Shown here one piece after another: positions 6,748 to 12,554 of a stretch of 12,554 nt of DNA. The position numbers were made by a program, and so were the translations under genes. The stretch's first letter is position 1; each line of letters begins with the position of its first letter. The notes under the pieces are model-generated. The model was not told the DNA's origin and did no database searches. It saw only the letters and a program-made list of their open reading frames with translations. Source of the DNA: Paracoccaceae bacterium (GTDB lineage Bacteria > Pseudomonadota > Alphaproteobacteria > Rhodobacterales > Rhodobacteraceae); NCBI GenBank assembly GCA_030626365.1, contig DAOUPC010000043.1:1-12554 (forward strand), given 5' to 3'.

Positions 6748-8141
6748 GCGACCACCTTCAGCCATGTCATCATACCGGAATCCGCATGGGATAGCATATG
6801 ACAATGGAAAAGCCAGTCGCCGGGGTTGTTTGCCATAAAGGCAATTTCGTGTGTTTGGCCGGCAAATGTCGTCAGCGTATCACGCAGCGGCCCAAGCGCC
6901 CCATCCTGCATGATTTCGCGAAAATGCATCCCATGCAGGTGCATCGCGTGGGGGAACGATGTGTCGTTGAAAATTTCCAAACGCACGGTTTGCCCCAGAG
7001 GAACCTCAAGCAGCGGTGTTTCGGTCATGCCGACCGTTCCGTTGAAGGCCCAGAATTGATTGGCCTGCGCCATCTGTCGAAACGACACCTGACTTTCGTC
7101 CATAATGGCCGATTGCAACCCTCCCATGGCCCCGCCGGCCATGTTCAGCCGGGCGCGATGTGCGTCTTTAAGCCCGGTAATGGCCTGATCGGGATTTGGC
7201 GGTAACGCATCCGGCGTGCCCCGCCGGGCGCGACTGCCTGTGGCAGAGACCGCAAACACGGTCTGCGCGAAAGAATCTTTATTGTCATGGCGCACCAGAT
7301 AGGCGCTATCGCCCGGTTCAGCCGTTACATCGACAATCAGGTCAACACGTTGCCCCGGCGCGACGATGAATTCTTTTGTAACCGGATCGGGGGCAGGCAG
7401 GGGCATGCCATCCAATGCCACAACCCAACCTTCAAGCCCGGACAGGGAAAGAACGAATATCCGCGCGTTGGATGCGTTGATGATCCGCAAGCGCAACCGT
7501 TCGTGGCGCACAACCGGGAACATCAGTTCAAAGCGCCCGTTGGTTGCCACAAAGTTCCCGCGCCGCCCGGCATGGCTGCGGTCATGCGGCGATGCAAAAT
7601 CCGGGTCAATCTGCGCCGTTTTTGGGTTCAGCAGCCAGTCATCAAGCACCAGAACCTCTTCGCGGTCCACATCGGGGCGCGTGGCCTCTTCGACAATCAG
7701 CGCGCCGTAAAGGCCACGCGCGACCTGTTCGGTAGACCGGTTATGCGCGTGATACCAATAGGTTCCCGCATCGGGCACCACAAAGTCATAGTCAAATTCA
7801 CCCCCCGGCGCGACGGCGTCCTGGGTCAGGCCGGCAACACCATCCATGGCATTGTCGTTTCTTATCCCATGCCAGTGAACCGAGGTCGCCTGTGGCAGGT
7901 TGTTTTTCAGCGTCTGGCGCACCCTTTGCCCCTGCATCAGCCGGATTTCCGGGCCGGGCATTTGCCCGCCATAGCCCCAAATTTCGGTCTGGGGATAGTT
8001 GGGCGGGGCAAGTTGAACGCTTTGCACCTGCGCCGCCAGAATCTGCGCATCCGGGCCGGCGGCACGTAAACGGTACGGGGCAGTTGCAAGCAATCCTGCC
8101 GCCCCGGCAGTCCCCATGAAGTGTCGTCTTGAGATGTTCAT
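6744..8141 (-). CDS. Tat-exported multicopper oxidase
   Basis: A 465-aa three-domain blue copper oxidase. The N-terminus carries a twin-arginine signal (ISRRHFMGTAG). All copper motifs are intact: HWHG (89-92), HAH (131-133), HxxHLH (H398, H401, H403) and HCHMLSHADSGM (446-457). These supply type 1 copper (H398, C447, H452, M457) and the type 2/3 trinuclear centre. Enzymes of this class oxidise Cu(I), other metals or phenols and reduce O2 to water; CueO and CopA types protect from copper. A Met-containing loop (about 334-357) sits before the last domain, roughly where CueO has its Met-rich segment. The SRRHF-proximal ATG at 8141 is preferred over one six codons upstream, with GGAAAG before it. 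Flanking cytochrome genes on both sides suggest electron exchange with heme proteins, which would be unusual; that is inference. Confidence 0.94.
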   Translation of the reverse strand: MNISRRHFMGTAGAAGLLATAPYRLRAAGPDAQILAAQVQSVQLAPPNYPQTEIWGYGGQMPGPEIRLMQGQRVRQTLKNNLPQATSVHWHGIRNDNAMDGVAGLTQDAVAPGGEFDYDFVVPDAGTYWYHAHNRSTEQVARGLYGALIVEEATRPDVDREEVLVLDDWLLNPKTAQIDPDFASPHDRSHAGRRGNFVATNGRFELMFPVVRHERLRLRIINASNARIFVLSLSGLEGWVVALDGMPLPAPDPVTKEFIVAPGQRVDLIVDVTAEPGDSAYLVRHDNKDSFAQTVFAVSATGSRARRGTPDALPPNPDQAITGLKDAHRARLNMAGGAMGGLQSAIMDESQVSFRQMAQANQFWAFNGTVGMTETPLLEVPLGQTVRLEIFNDTSFPHAMHLHGMHFREIMQDGALGPLRDTLTTFAGQTHEIAFMANNPGDWLFHCHMLSHADSGMMTWLKVVA

Positions 8142-8206
8142 GTCTGTCTTTCTTTCCATCTTCGGGCAGGCAACTCGGGCAGGCCAACAGCGGCACCCGC
8201 CCCGAT

Positions 8207-8246
8207 ATTATCCGCCAGTGTTATCCGCCAGTGTTATCCACCGGTA
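8207..8246. repeat. 13-bp tandem repeat over the diheme cytochrome stop codon
   Basis: TTATCCGCCAGTG occurs twice in perfect tandem (8208-8220, 8221-8233) and a third, diverged unit TTATCCACCGGTA (8234-8246) contains the stop and last codons of the diheme cytochrome gene. In coding sense the repeats read CACTGGCGGATAA after CACCGGTGGATAA, so the gene end appears duplicated twice, giving TAA in all three frames. The rest of the 92-base gap to the multicopper oxidase start shows nothing notable. Confidence 0.75.
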
Positions 8247-9148
8247 TGCTCGTCCATCAAATAAACCGCCATTGCCTTGCGGTCCTCGTCCGTCAGAAAC
8301 CGGGTGCCTTGCAAAACAACCTCGCCCATGGTCCCACCAAGTGCGTCACCAGAGGGCGTGATGCCGGTTTTCAAAGCATAGGCCAGGTTTTCCACGGTCC
8401 AGTCGCGCCCCCGCAAGGTTTCAAAATCGATTGCCGGGGATTTTCCGCCACCGGGCAGGCGGTTGTTACCCTGAAAGTGCTGCGTATCGGACACCCGCGC
8501 CCCGGCAAAGTTGCGCCCGGTATGGCAGGCCGCACAATGCGCCGCCCCTTCGACCAGCAAACGGCCCCGGTTCCACTGTTCGTCATTGCCGTACACCGGG
8601 TCTGTGCGCGGCCTGTCCAGAAACGCCGCACGCCACAATTTCAACCCCCATCGCTGATTGAACGGAAACGGGGTGTCATGCGCCGGGGCCGGTTCGCTGA
8701 CGGGCGGAACCGTCTGAAACGCGGCCCACAGATCGGCGATGTCCTGATCGGTCAAGTTGGCATAAAACGGATAGGTGAACGTCGGATAATAGGGCTGCCC
8801 GGTTGGCGACACCCCCTGACGAACCGCCTTGGCAAAGTCCTGAACGTTCCAACCGCCGATGCCATGCACCGGGTCCGTGGTCAGGTTGGGCGGAAAGAAC
8901 GTCCCGAAATCGGTTTTGAGCGGCGCACCACCGGCCAGCGGCGCACCACCTTTTTCAAAGTTGGTGTGGCACGCAATGCACCCGCCCGCCCGCGCCAGAT
9001 AGGCCCCACGCCGGACATCACCAGTCAGGTCAATGTCATCAGGCGCACGTCCGATTGGCCAGGCAACCAATGCACCAATCACCGCAGCACCCGAAATTGC
9101 AACGGCACCAAGGCCCATATAAATCCGGATATATCTGGCGCAGATCAC
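8234..9148 (-). CDS. membrane-anchored diheme cytochrome c
   Basis: A 304-aa protein with an N-terminal hydrophobic anchor (about residues 11-30, MGLGAVAISGAAVIGALVAW) and two cytochrome c domains with heme motifs CIACH (57-61) and CAACH (205-209). It resembles the COG2010 diheme cytochromes that act as electron-acceptor subunits of periplasmic dehydrogenases: GGWNVQDFAKAVRQGVSPTGQPYYPTF-like signatures and NLTTDP are visible. Heme 2 can use M274 (GGTMGEV). There is no Met at all between the two heme motifs, so heme 1 lacks the usual distal ligand. The GTG at 9148 is chosen because it overlaps the upstream TGA (GTGA) and follows GAGG with four bases spacing; an internal ATG at 9118 lacks a ribosome site. 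It probably relays electrons within the redox module encoded around it. Confidence 0.9.
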   Translation of the reverse strand: MICARYIRIYMGLGAVAISGAAVIGALVAWPIGRAPDDIDLTGDVRRGAYLARAGGCIACHTNFEKGGAPLAGGAPLKTDFGTFFPPNLTTDPVHGIGGWNVQDFAKAVRQGVSPTGQPYYPTFTYPFYANLTDQDIADLWAAFQTVPPVSEPAPAHDTPFPFNQRWGLKLWRAAFLDRPRTDPVYGNDEQWNRGRLLVEGAAHCAACHTGRNFAGARVSDTQHFQGNNRLPGGGKSPAIDFETLRGRDWTVENLAYALKTGITPSGDALGGTMGEVVLQGTRFLTDEDRKAMAVYLMDEHTGG

Positions 9149-9717
9149 TTTGCCTCGGCCCGGAACTTGGTGTGGCAGGCCGAACATATCTGGCTAAGCA
9201 TCGTGAAAACGCCATTCGCGGACATTTCTGACAGTTCTTCGCGGCCCATGGTGCCGGCCATCATCGGGGCACTTGCGCCCATCATTGTTGACGACCCGCC
9301 CATCATCGTGGCGCTATCGGGACTTGCCCCGCCCGCCATCATCAGACCGTTATCCGCCGCCAGCGCCAGCCCTTGGGAATAGGTATGCAATTGCCCGGCC
9401 AAAGCGGCGAATTCTTCCCAGTTTTCCCATATGGCGTCTTTGGCTTCTGACGGTTTGCCGCCCGTGCCGTGTGGAAACCGTTTCGTCAGCGCGTCCCCGG
9501 CGTGAATACCGATCTGTGCGCCCCCGTCCCGGACCGCCTGGGCGTCATAAGGCACCTCGCCGCGCATCATCGGGGCCAGTGCCTTCATGGTCTTGCCCAT
9601 GACGGACATGGCGTCCATCCGTTCCTTTACGATGCCGGTTGCCTTGCCATGCGCAAAGGCCGTGGTTGCCAGCAGGGTTGTTAACATCGCACTGATTACA
9701 ATTGTTCTGGGGGTCAT
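9145..9717 (-). CDS. cytochrome c'-like protein with a Met-rich insert
   Basis: A 190-aa exported protein. Residues 1-22 are a signal peptide ending AFA. The mature part is helical like cytochrome c': KERMDAMSVMGKTMKALAPMMRGEVPYDAQ, then FPHGTGGKPSEAKDAIWENWEEF and AALAGQLHTYSQGLALAA. The single heme motif CSACH (178-182) sits close to the C-terminus in QICSACHTKFR, as in that family. Between about residues 125 and 157, just before the heme helix, is a low-complexity insert with four Met-Met pairs (126-127, 138-139, 145-146, 152-153) spaced by Gly, Ala and Ser. Cytochromes c' bind NO or act in electron transfer; a Met-Met-Gly insert recalls periplasmic Cu(I)-binding segments, so a copper link is plausible but unproven. 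TTAGGA before the ATG at 9717 supports the start. Confidence 0.88.
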   Translation of the reverse strand: MTPRTIVISAMLTTLLATTAFAHGKATGIVKERMDAMSVMGKTMKALAPMMRGEVPYDAQAVRDGGAQIGIHAGDALTKRFPHGTGGKPSEAKDAIWENWEEFAALAGQLHTYSQGLALAADNGLMMAGGASPDSATMMGGSSTMMGASAPMMAGTMGREELSEMSANGVFTMLSQICSACHTKFRAEAK

Positions 9718-9760
9718 CTTGTCGTCCTAACATGTCGTGATTTCTGTTGCCGATGATCTG

Positions 9761-10123
9761 TCAGGACAGGACGCGCGGGGGCGGTGGATCAAAAGAAACA
9801 GGTCGGCTGACCATGGTATGATCGCCGGGCCGAAAGGGCAGCCGAAGATCGTCAACAATCAGCCGGGTGCCATGTTCGGGCAAAAATACGGCCTGAACAG
9901 AACAGTCCAGACCGGAATGACAATGGCCATCAATCTGGTGCGAAAGATCAGGGTGGCGGGCATCCATGCTGTGTCCGGCCTCTGCGCCATAAGGGTTTGA
10001 TTCTAAGTATGAAATTTCCGGGTAGGAAAAAGACAAAAGGACAAAAAACGCAAAAATAACAGGCGTACAAAGGCCCTGAAACAAATATTTCCGGTTCAAA
10101 TATTTACGGGAAATGCCGCGCAT
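9761..10123 (-). CDS. small membrane-anchored His/Cys-containing protein, unknown family
   Basis: A 120-aa protein not assigned to a family. A basic N-terminus (RGISRKYLNRKY) precedes one hydrophobic segment at about 15-34, which could be an anchor or uncleaved signal. The periplasmic part holds HSMDARH (51-57), DLSHQIDGHCHSGLDC (59-74) with H62, H67, C68, H69 and C74, and a proline-rich end SFDPPPPRVLS. This ligand cluster could bind copper, zinc or heme, or form a disulfide C68-C74. The start ATG shares one base with the stop of the upstream cytochrome (TGATG at 10125-10121), and the stop precedes the cytochrome c'-like gene by 43 bases, so it belongs to the same train. Its first third is visibly richer in A/T than the neighbours. 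Confidence that it is a real gene is good; function is unknown. Confidence 0.75.
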   Translation of the reverse strand: MRGISRKYLNRKYLFQGLCTPVIFAFFVLLSFSYPEISYLESNPYGAEAGHSMDARHPDLSHQIDGHCHSGLDCSVQAVFLPEHGTRLIVDDLRLPFRPGDHTMVSRPVSFDPPPPRVLS

Positions 10124-10581
10124 CAGTTGATACCGTTTTCCCTCTGAAGTTCGCGCACATACCGGGCAATATATTTGACATCAGAATCCGTCAGCCCCTT
10201 GACCGGCGGCATATTTCCGAACTTCCAATGGTGCGCCCGGACGCCGTTTTTGGCCGCCAGGGCAAAGGCCACATCCGAATGGTGGCTTGGTTCGTAAATC
10301 TTGTGAACCAGCGGTGGCGCGACACCGTTTTGACCGGCCGCATTTTTGCCGTGACACTGCGCGCACTTGGCATCGAAACCGCGTTTGCCAATCTGGGCGT
10401 CCGCCGAAAGGGTGGCGGGCACCTTGACCGTCGCGATCGGGTCGCCCTGGGCAATTGATGTTGTGTCAGGGGGCGTCATCGAATGCCCCATCGGGCCGGA
10501 TATATCCGCCGGTTGCAGTACCAACACAGCGATTGCAGCAACCGCAACCGCCCCTAATCCGTAAACAACCGTCTTGTTCAT
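10123..10581 (-). CDS. monoheme cytochrome c with N-terminal anchor
   Basis: A 152-aa class I cytochrome c. Residues about 5-23 (VVYGLGAVAVAAIAVLVLQ) form a hydrophobic anchor or signal. A short Met/His region (GPMGHSMTPPD, 29-39) follows. The heme motif is CAQCH (73-77) in GFDAKCAQCHGKNAAGQNG, the PPLVHKIYEPSHH stretch follows, and the distal ligand is M124 in FGNMPPVKGL. The domain ends in the usual DVKYIARYVRELQ helix. It is a periplasmic electron carrier of about the same design as the one encoded at 6250-6747. A ribosome site (GGCAGG) precedes ATG at 10581. Upstream, 59 bases separate it from the L,D-transpeptidase stop, the largest gap in this half of the train, and contain a perfect 10-base palindrome; downstream it overlaps the 120-aa gene by one base. 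Confidence 0.93.
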   Translation of the reverse strand: MNKTVVYGLGAVAVAAIAVLVLQPADISGPMGHSMTPPDTTSIAQGDPIATVKVPATLSADAQIGKRGFDAKCAQCHGKNAAGQNGVAPPLVHKIYEPSHHSDVAFALAAKNGVRAHHWKFGNMPPVKGLTDSDVKYIARYVRELQRENGIN

Positions 10582-10600
10582 TCTTACCTGCCTTGTCCGT

Positions 10601-10610
10601 TACTTAAGTA
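10601..10610. repeat. perfect 10-bp palindrome TACTTAAGTA
   Basis: TACTTAAGTA is its own reverse complement and lies 20 bases upstream of the monoheme cytochrome start, in the 59-base gap after the L,D-transpeptidase. It might be an operator for an internal promoter or nothing; no promoter hexamers were placed. Confidence 0.3.
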
Positions 10611-10640
10611 GGTTGGCCGCCAGATACTGACCGCATCCTA

Positions 10641-11243
10641 TCAGATTAGTTTCACCTGTGTCCCGACTTTTGCCAGAGCAAATAGTTCGGCAATTTGTTC
10701 GTTATATAAACCGATGCAACCGTTGGACGATTTACGCCCGATCTTGCGTGTGTCGTTGGTTCCGTGAATTCGGTAATATTGCCACGACAGGTAAAGTGCA
10801 TGTGTTCCCAGTGGGTTATCCGGCCCCGGACCGACAAAATCCGGCCATTCAGGGTTGCGCTTTTTCATTGATGGCGTGGGGGCCCAACTGGGTCCGTCCA
10901 CCTTTCGGATGATCTTGGTATAACCAAGCCGCGTCAGGTCGTCGGACAAGGGAACGCTGGTCGGATAGACCTTATAGACACTTCCGTCTTGCGACCAGAA
11001 TTGGAGCATTCTTGACGTCGTATCAGACAATATCGCCCCCCCGTTAAGGTTGTCGAAATGATCCTGCCAGCTTTGAGCACGAAAAGAGGACACGTTCCGG
11101 CGCACCGGGGCCTCTTCTTCCGGTTCAGGAAGCTGAATCTGCTGCGCACGCAAAATGCCCGGCATCGCCAGACCAGCCAGCCCCGTTGCCACCCCGCCAA
11201 TCAGAAATTTCCGCCGGTTCGCGGTTTTATCAAATGTATTCAC
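10641..11243 (-). CDS. Tat-exported L,D-transpeptidase (YkuD domain)
   Basis: A 200-aa protein with a twin-arginine signal (NRRKFLIGGVATGLAGLAMP, residues 9-28) and a cut after about LRAQ. The YkuD catalytic core is seen at YYRIHGTND (H160) and RKIGRKSSNGCIGLYNEQI with catalytic C176. These enzymes make 3-3 crosslinks in peptidoglycan or attach proteins to it, using the active cysteine. The usual SHGCIR motif reads SNGCIG here; the Arg is replaced by Gly. The start is GTG at 11243, with GGAGG about nine bases upstream inside the preceding small gene, whose end it overlaps by 14 bases. It heads the cytochrome and copper oxidase train. Published work shows copper inhibits L,D-transpeptidases, which gives one rationale for linking this gene to copper handling; this is inference. 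Confidence 0.93.
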   Translation of the reverse strand: MNTFDKTANRRKFLIGGVATGLAGLAMPGILRAQQIQLPEPEEEAPVRRNVSSFRAQSWQDHFDNLNGGAILSDTTSRMLQFWSQDGSVYKVYPTSVPLSDDLTRLGYTKIIRKVDGPSWAPTPSMKKRNPEWPDFVGPGPDNPLGTHALYLSWQYYRIHGTNDTRKIGRKSSNGCIGLYNEQIAELFALAKVGTQVKLI

Positions 11244-11412
11244 TGCCTTCTGCCTCCGAAGCCATCAGGTTTCCTGACTTTTTCAATCTTAAAACAGCTT
11301 CCAGCGCAGGAAGGTCAACCCGTTTTTCGTATAACAAAACAGTGAGGGTTCCGGCCATGATCGCCAGCGCGAAAAACCAGCCGACAAAAGGCGGCACCGC
11401 CCCCTGGCGCAT
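11230..11412 (-). CDS. small one-TM protein, first gene of the train
   Basis: A 60-aa frame, MRQGAVPPFVGWFFALAIMA and onward, with one clear membrane segment at about 8-27 followed by YEKRVDLPALEAVLRLKK and an acidic tail ASEAEGSEYI. No family is recognised. It overlaps the GTG start of the L,D-transpeptidase by 14 bases and carries that gene's GGAGG site inside it, as expected for coupled genes. A run of G (complement of 11414-11420) lies just before its ATG and may serve as a ribosome site. The same frame is open upstream to a TTG at 11448. It could be a chance frame, but membrane topology and tight coupling favour a real gene. Confidence 0.5.
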   Translation of the reverse strand: MRQGAVPPFVGWFFALAIMAGTLTVLLYEKRVDLPALEAVLRLKKSGNLMASEAEGSEYI

Positions 11413-11439
11413 GCCCCCCCGACAGGTGAACCGGCCATG

Positions 11440-11466
11440 TTTTGGCAAAATTGACCCCTAATTGAC
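11440..11466. promoter_or_regulatory. palindrome and direct repeats between divergent train and bpt
   Basis: TTTTGGCAAAA (11440-11450) is an 11-base palindrome with a one-base centre. AATTGAC occurs at 11449-11455 and again at 11460-11466, an 11-base period. Direct repeats about one helical turn apart are typical of OmpR-type response regulators, several of which control copper genes; however TTGAC is also a common alphaproteobacterial -35 core, so these could be promoter elements for rightward bpt. The rest of the gap to 11581 shows nothing recognisable. Confidence 0.35.
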
Positions 11467-11581
11467 GGCTTTACAGCGTTTTGCGGTTTGGCGACTGGGT
11501 GGATTGCCCGATCCAGCCCCTAACCCCTTGGCGGCCTAAGGATCGGTTGCTATCATCCGGGTGAACAACCACGGACCCCTC

Positions 11582-12424
11582 ATGCGCCACACGCTGCCGA
11601 TCGCACCGCAATTCTATGTGACCGCCCCCCAGCCCTGCCCCTATCTGGCGGGCCGGATGGAACGCAAGCTGTTCACCGCCCTTCAGGGCGACAGCGCGGC
11701 GCGCCTGAACAACAGCCTGTCACAACAGGGGTTTCGCCGCTCGCAGAATGTGCTTTACCGGCCATCATGCGCCGAATGTGCCGCCTGTCTTTCGGCGCGC
11801 ATCAACGTCGCCGATTTTCGCCCCAGCAAAAGCCAGAAGCGCGTGATGCGGCGCAACCGGGATATTCGCCGGCAAACCACGTCGCCCTGGGCAACCGAAG
11901 AACAATACAACCTGTTCCGCTCGTATCTGGATACGCGCCACGCCGATGGTGGCATGGCAGATATGGATGTGTTTGAATTTTCGGCGATGATCGAAGAAAC
12001 ACCGGTACGCAGCCGGGTGATCGAATACAGCGCCCCCAGCCGTAGTAAACTTACGGATCAGGGGGCGCTGATCGGGGTCAGCCTGACGGATGTTCTGGGG
12101 GACGGGATCAGCATGGTCTATTCCTTCTTTGCCCCTGACCGGCCCGCAAGTTCGCTGGGCACCTTCATGATCCTTGACCATATCGACATCGCCCGCGAAA
12201 GCGGGCTGCCGTATGTCTATCTGGGCTATTGGGTGCCGGGCAGCGCCAAGATGAGCTATAAGGCCAAGTTTTCAGGGCTCGAGGTCTATATGGGCGGCGA
12301 ATGGCAGGCCCTGCGTGACCCGGATGCGTTCCGCCCCGACAACCACCCCCTGTCGACCGACCCGATTGCCGAACAGGTTGCCAATATCCAATTGCCTGAC
12401 CGGCGGCCCACCAAAGGCCTGTAA
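11582..12424 (+). CDS. bpt: aspartate/glutamate leucyltransferase (bacterial N-end rule)
   Basis: A 280-aa Bpt/ATE-type aminoacyl-tRNA protein transferase. It adds leucine from Leu-tRNA to proteins beginning with Asp or Glu, marking them for ClpS-ClpAP degradation in the cytoplasm. Family features seen: MRHTLPIAPQFYVTAPQPCP at the start (C19), YRPSCAECAACLSARI with C63, C66 and C69, the basic stretch SQKRVMRRNRD, RHADGGMADMD (119-129), MVYSFFAPD, SSLGTFMILDHI and YVYLGYWVPGSAKMSYKAKF near the end. Length is normal. ATG at 11582 is preferred, because family members start MRHTLP and GGAC lies upstream; a GTG seven codons earlier (11561) is possible. It is transcribed away from the redox train and appears unrelated to it. 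Confidence 0.96.
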   Translation: MRHTLPIAPQFYVTAPQPCPYLAGRMERKLFTALQGDSAARLNNSLSQQGFRRSQNVLYRPSCAECAACLSARINVADFRPSKSQKRVMRRNRDIRRQTTSPWATEEQYNLFRSYLDTRHADGGMADMDVFEFSAMIEETPVRSRVIEYSAPSRSKLTDQGALIGVSLTDVLGDGISMVYSFFAPDRPASSLGTFMILDHIDIARESGLPYVYLGYWVPGSAKMSYKAKFSGLEVYMGGEWQALRDPDAFRPDNHPLSTDPIAEQVANIQLPDRRPTKGL

Positions 12425-12481
12425 ACCCCGACCCTGTAAATTCCGGCCCTGATCAAACAAGCCCGCCCATGATCGAACAAA

Positions 12482-12509
12482 AAAGAGGCCCCGTTTCGGG
12501 GGCCTCTTT
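12482..12509. terminator. hairpin terminator, probably bidirectional
   Basis: AAAGAGGCCCC (12482-12492) and GGGGCCTCTTT (12499-12509) form a perfect 11-bp stem with a 6-base loop, 57 bases after the bpt stop. On the + strand it ends in only TTT; on the - strand the stem is followed by TTTTTT, so it may work better for a leftward gene beyond the window edge. Confidence 0.85.
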
Positions 12510-12554
12510 GACGTTTAACAGATGCTTTTGGGGTCTTGACCCTAGTTGGGGATC

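Noticed and set aside
8129..9382. 417-aa rightward open frame opposite the diheme cytochrome
   Set aside because: Shadow; the opposite strand has two heme motifs, an anchor and coupled overlaps.
12542..12554. Last codons and TAG of a leftward gene at the right edge
   Set aside because: Only three codons are visible; the - strand U-rich terminator fits such a gene but it cannot be called.

Overview
The window looks like chromosomal DNA of a GC-rich alphaproteobacterium, most likely a Rhodobacteraceae (Roseobacter-group) member. This is judged from the protein sequences (class II DAHP synthase, YicC, Bpt, and a PAS_5-type protein with its RAVPRRS-like and IDPRG motifs) and from the adjacent yicC-gmk pair. 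No database search was possible. No tRNA, rRNA, CRISPR array, transposase or phage gene was seen.

Layout. 1-1925 (leftward): yicC, then gmk, then a gamma-class carbonic anhydrase cut by the window edge. gmk carries an in-frame amber codon at codon 29 and the next gene overlaps its stop. 1926-2240 is a non-coding region with a 25-bp dyad and three 16-bp tandem repeats, upstream of a rightward PAS-domain gene (2241-2867). A leftward class II DAHP synthase (2921-4291) is divergent from a rightward GlxA/AraC-type regulator (4486-5490). 5525-11412 is one long leftward gene train. 11582-12424 is rightward bpt (N-degron leucyltransferase). A strong hairpin terminator lies at 12482-12509.

The most interesting part is the leftward train 11412 to 5525. 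In transcription order it holds a 60-aa one-TM protein, a Tat-exported YkuD L,D-transpeptidase, a monoheme cytochrome c, a 120-aa membrane-anchored His/Cys protein, a cytochrome c'-like protein with a Met-Met-Gly-rich insert, a diheme cytochrome c, a Tat-exported multicopper oxidase, a membrane-anchored monoheme cytochrome c, and a DsbA/ScsC-like thiol oxidoreductase. Most junctions overlap by 1-4 bases (ATGA, GTGA, TGATG), so translation is probably coupled. Every product is predicted to act in the membrane or periplasm. The mix of copper oxidase, Met-rich heme protein, four cytochromes, a thiol redox protein and a cell-wall crosslinker suggests a periplasmic copper-handling or copper-stress module wired to cytochrome c electron transfer. 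That role is an inference; the individual domains are seen directly.

Two small structural oddities recur. The 3' ends of yicC and of the diheme cytochrome gene carry the same style of direct repeat (ATTATCCGC, TTATCCGCC, TTAT on the + strand), with the last TTA being the stop codon in each case.
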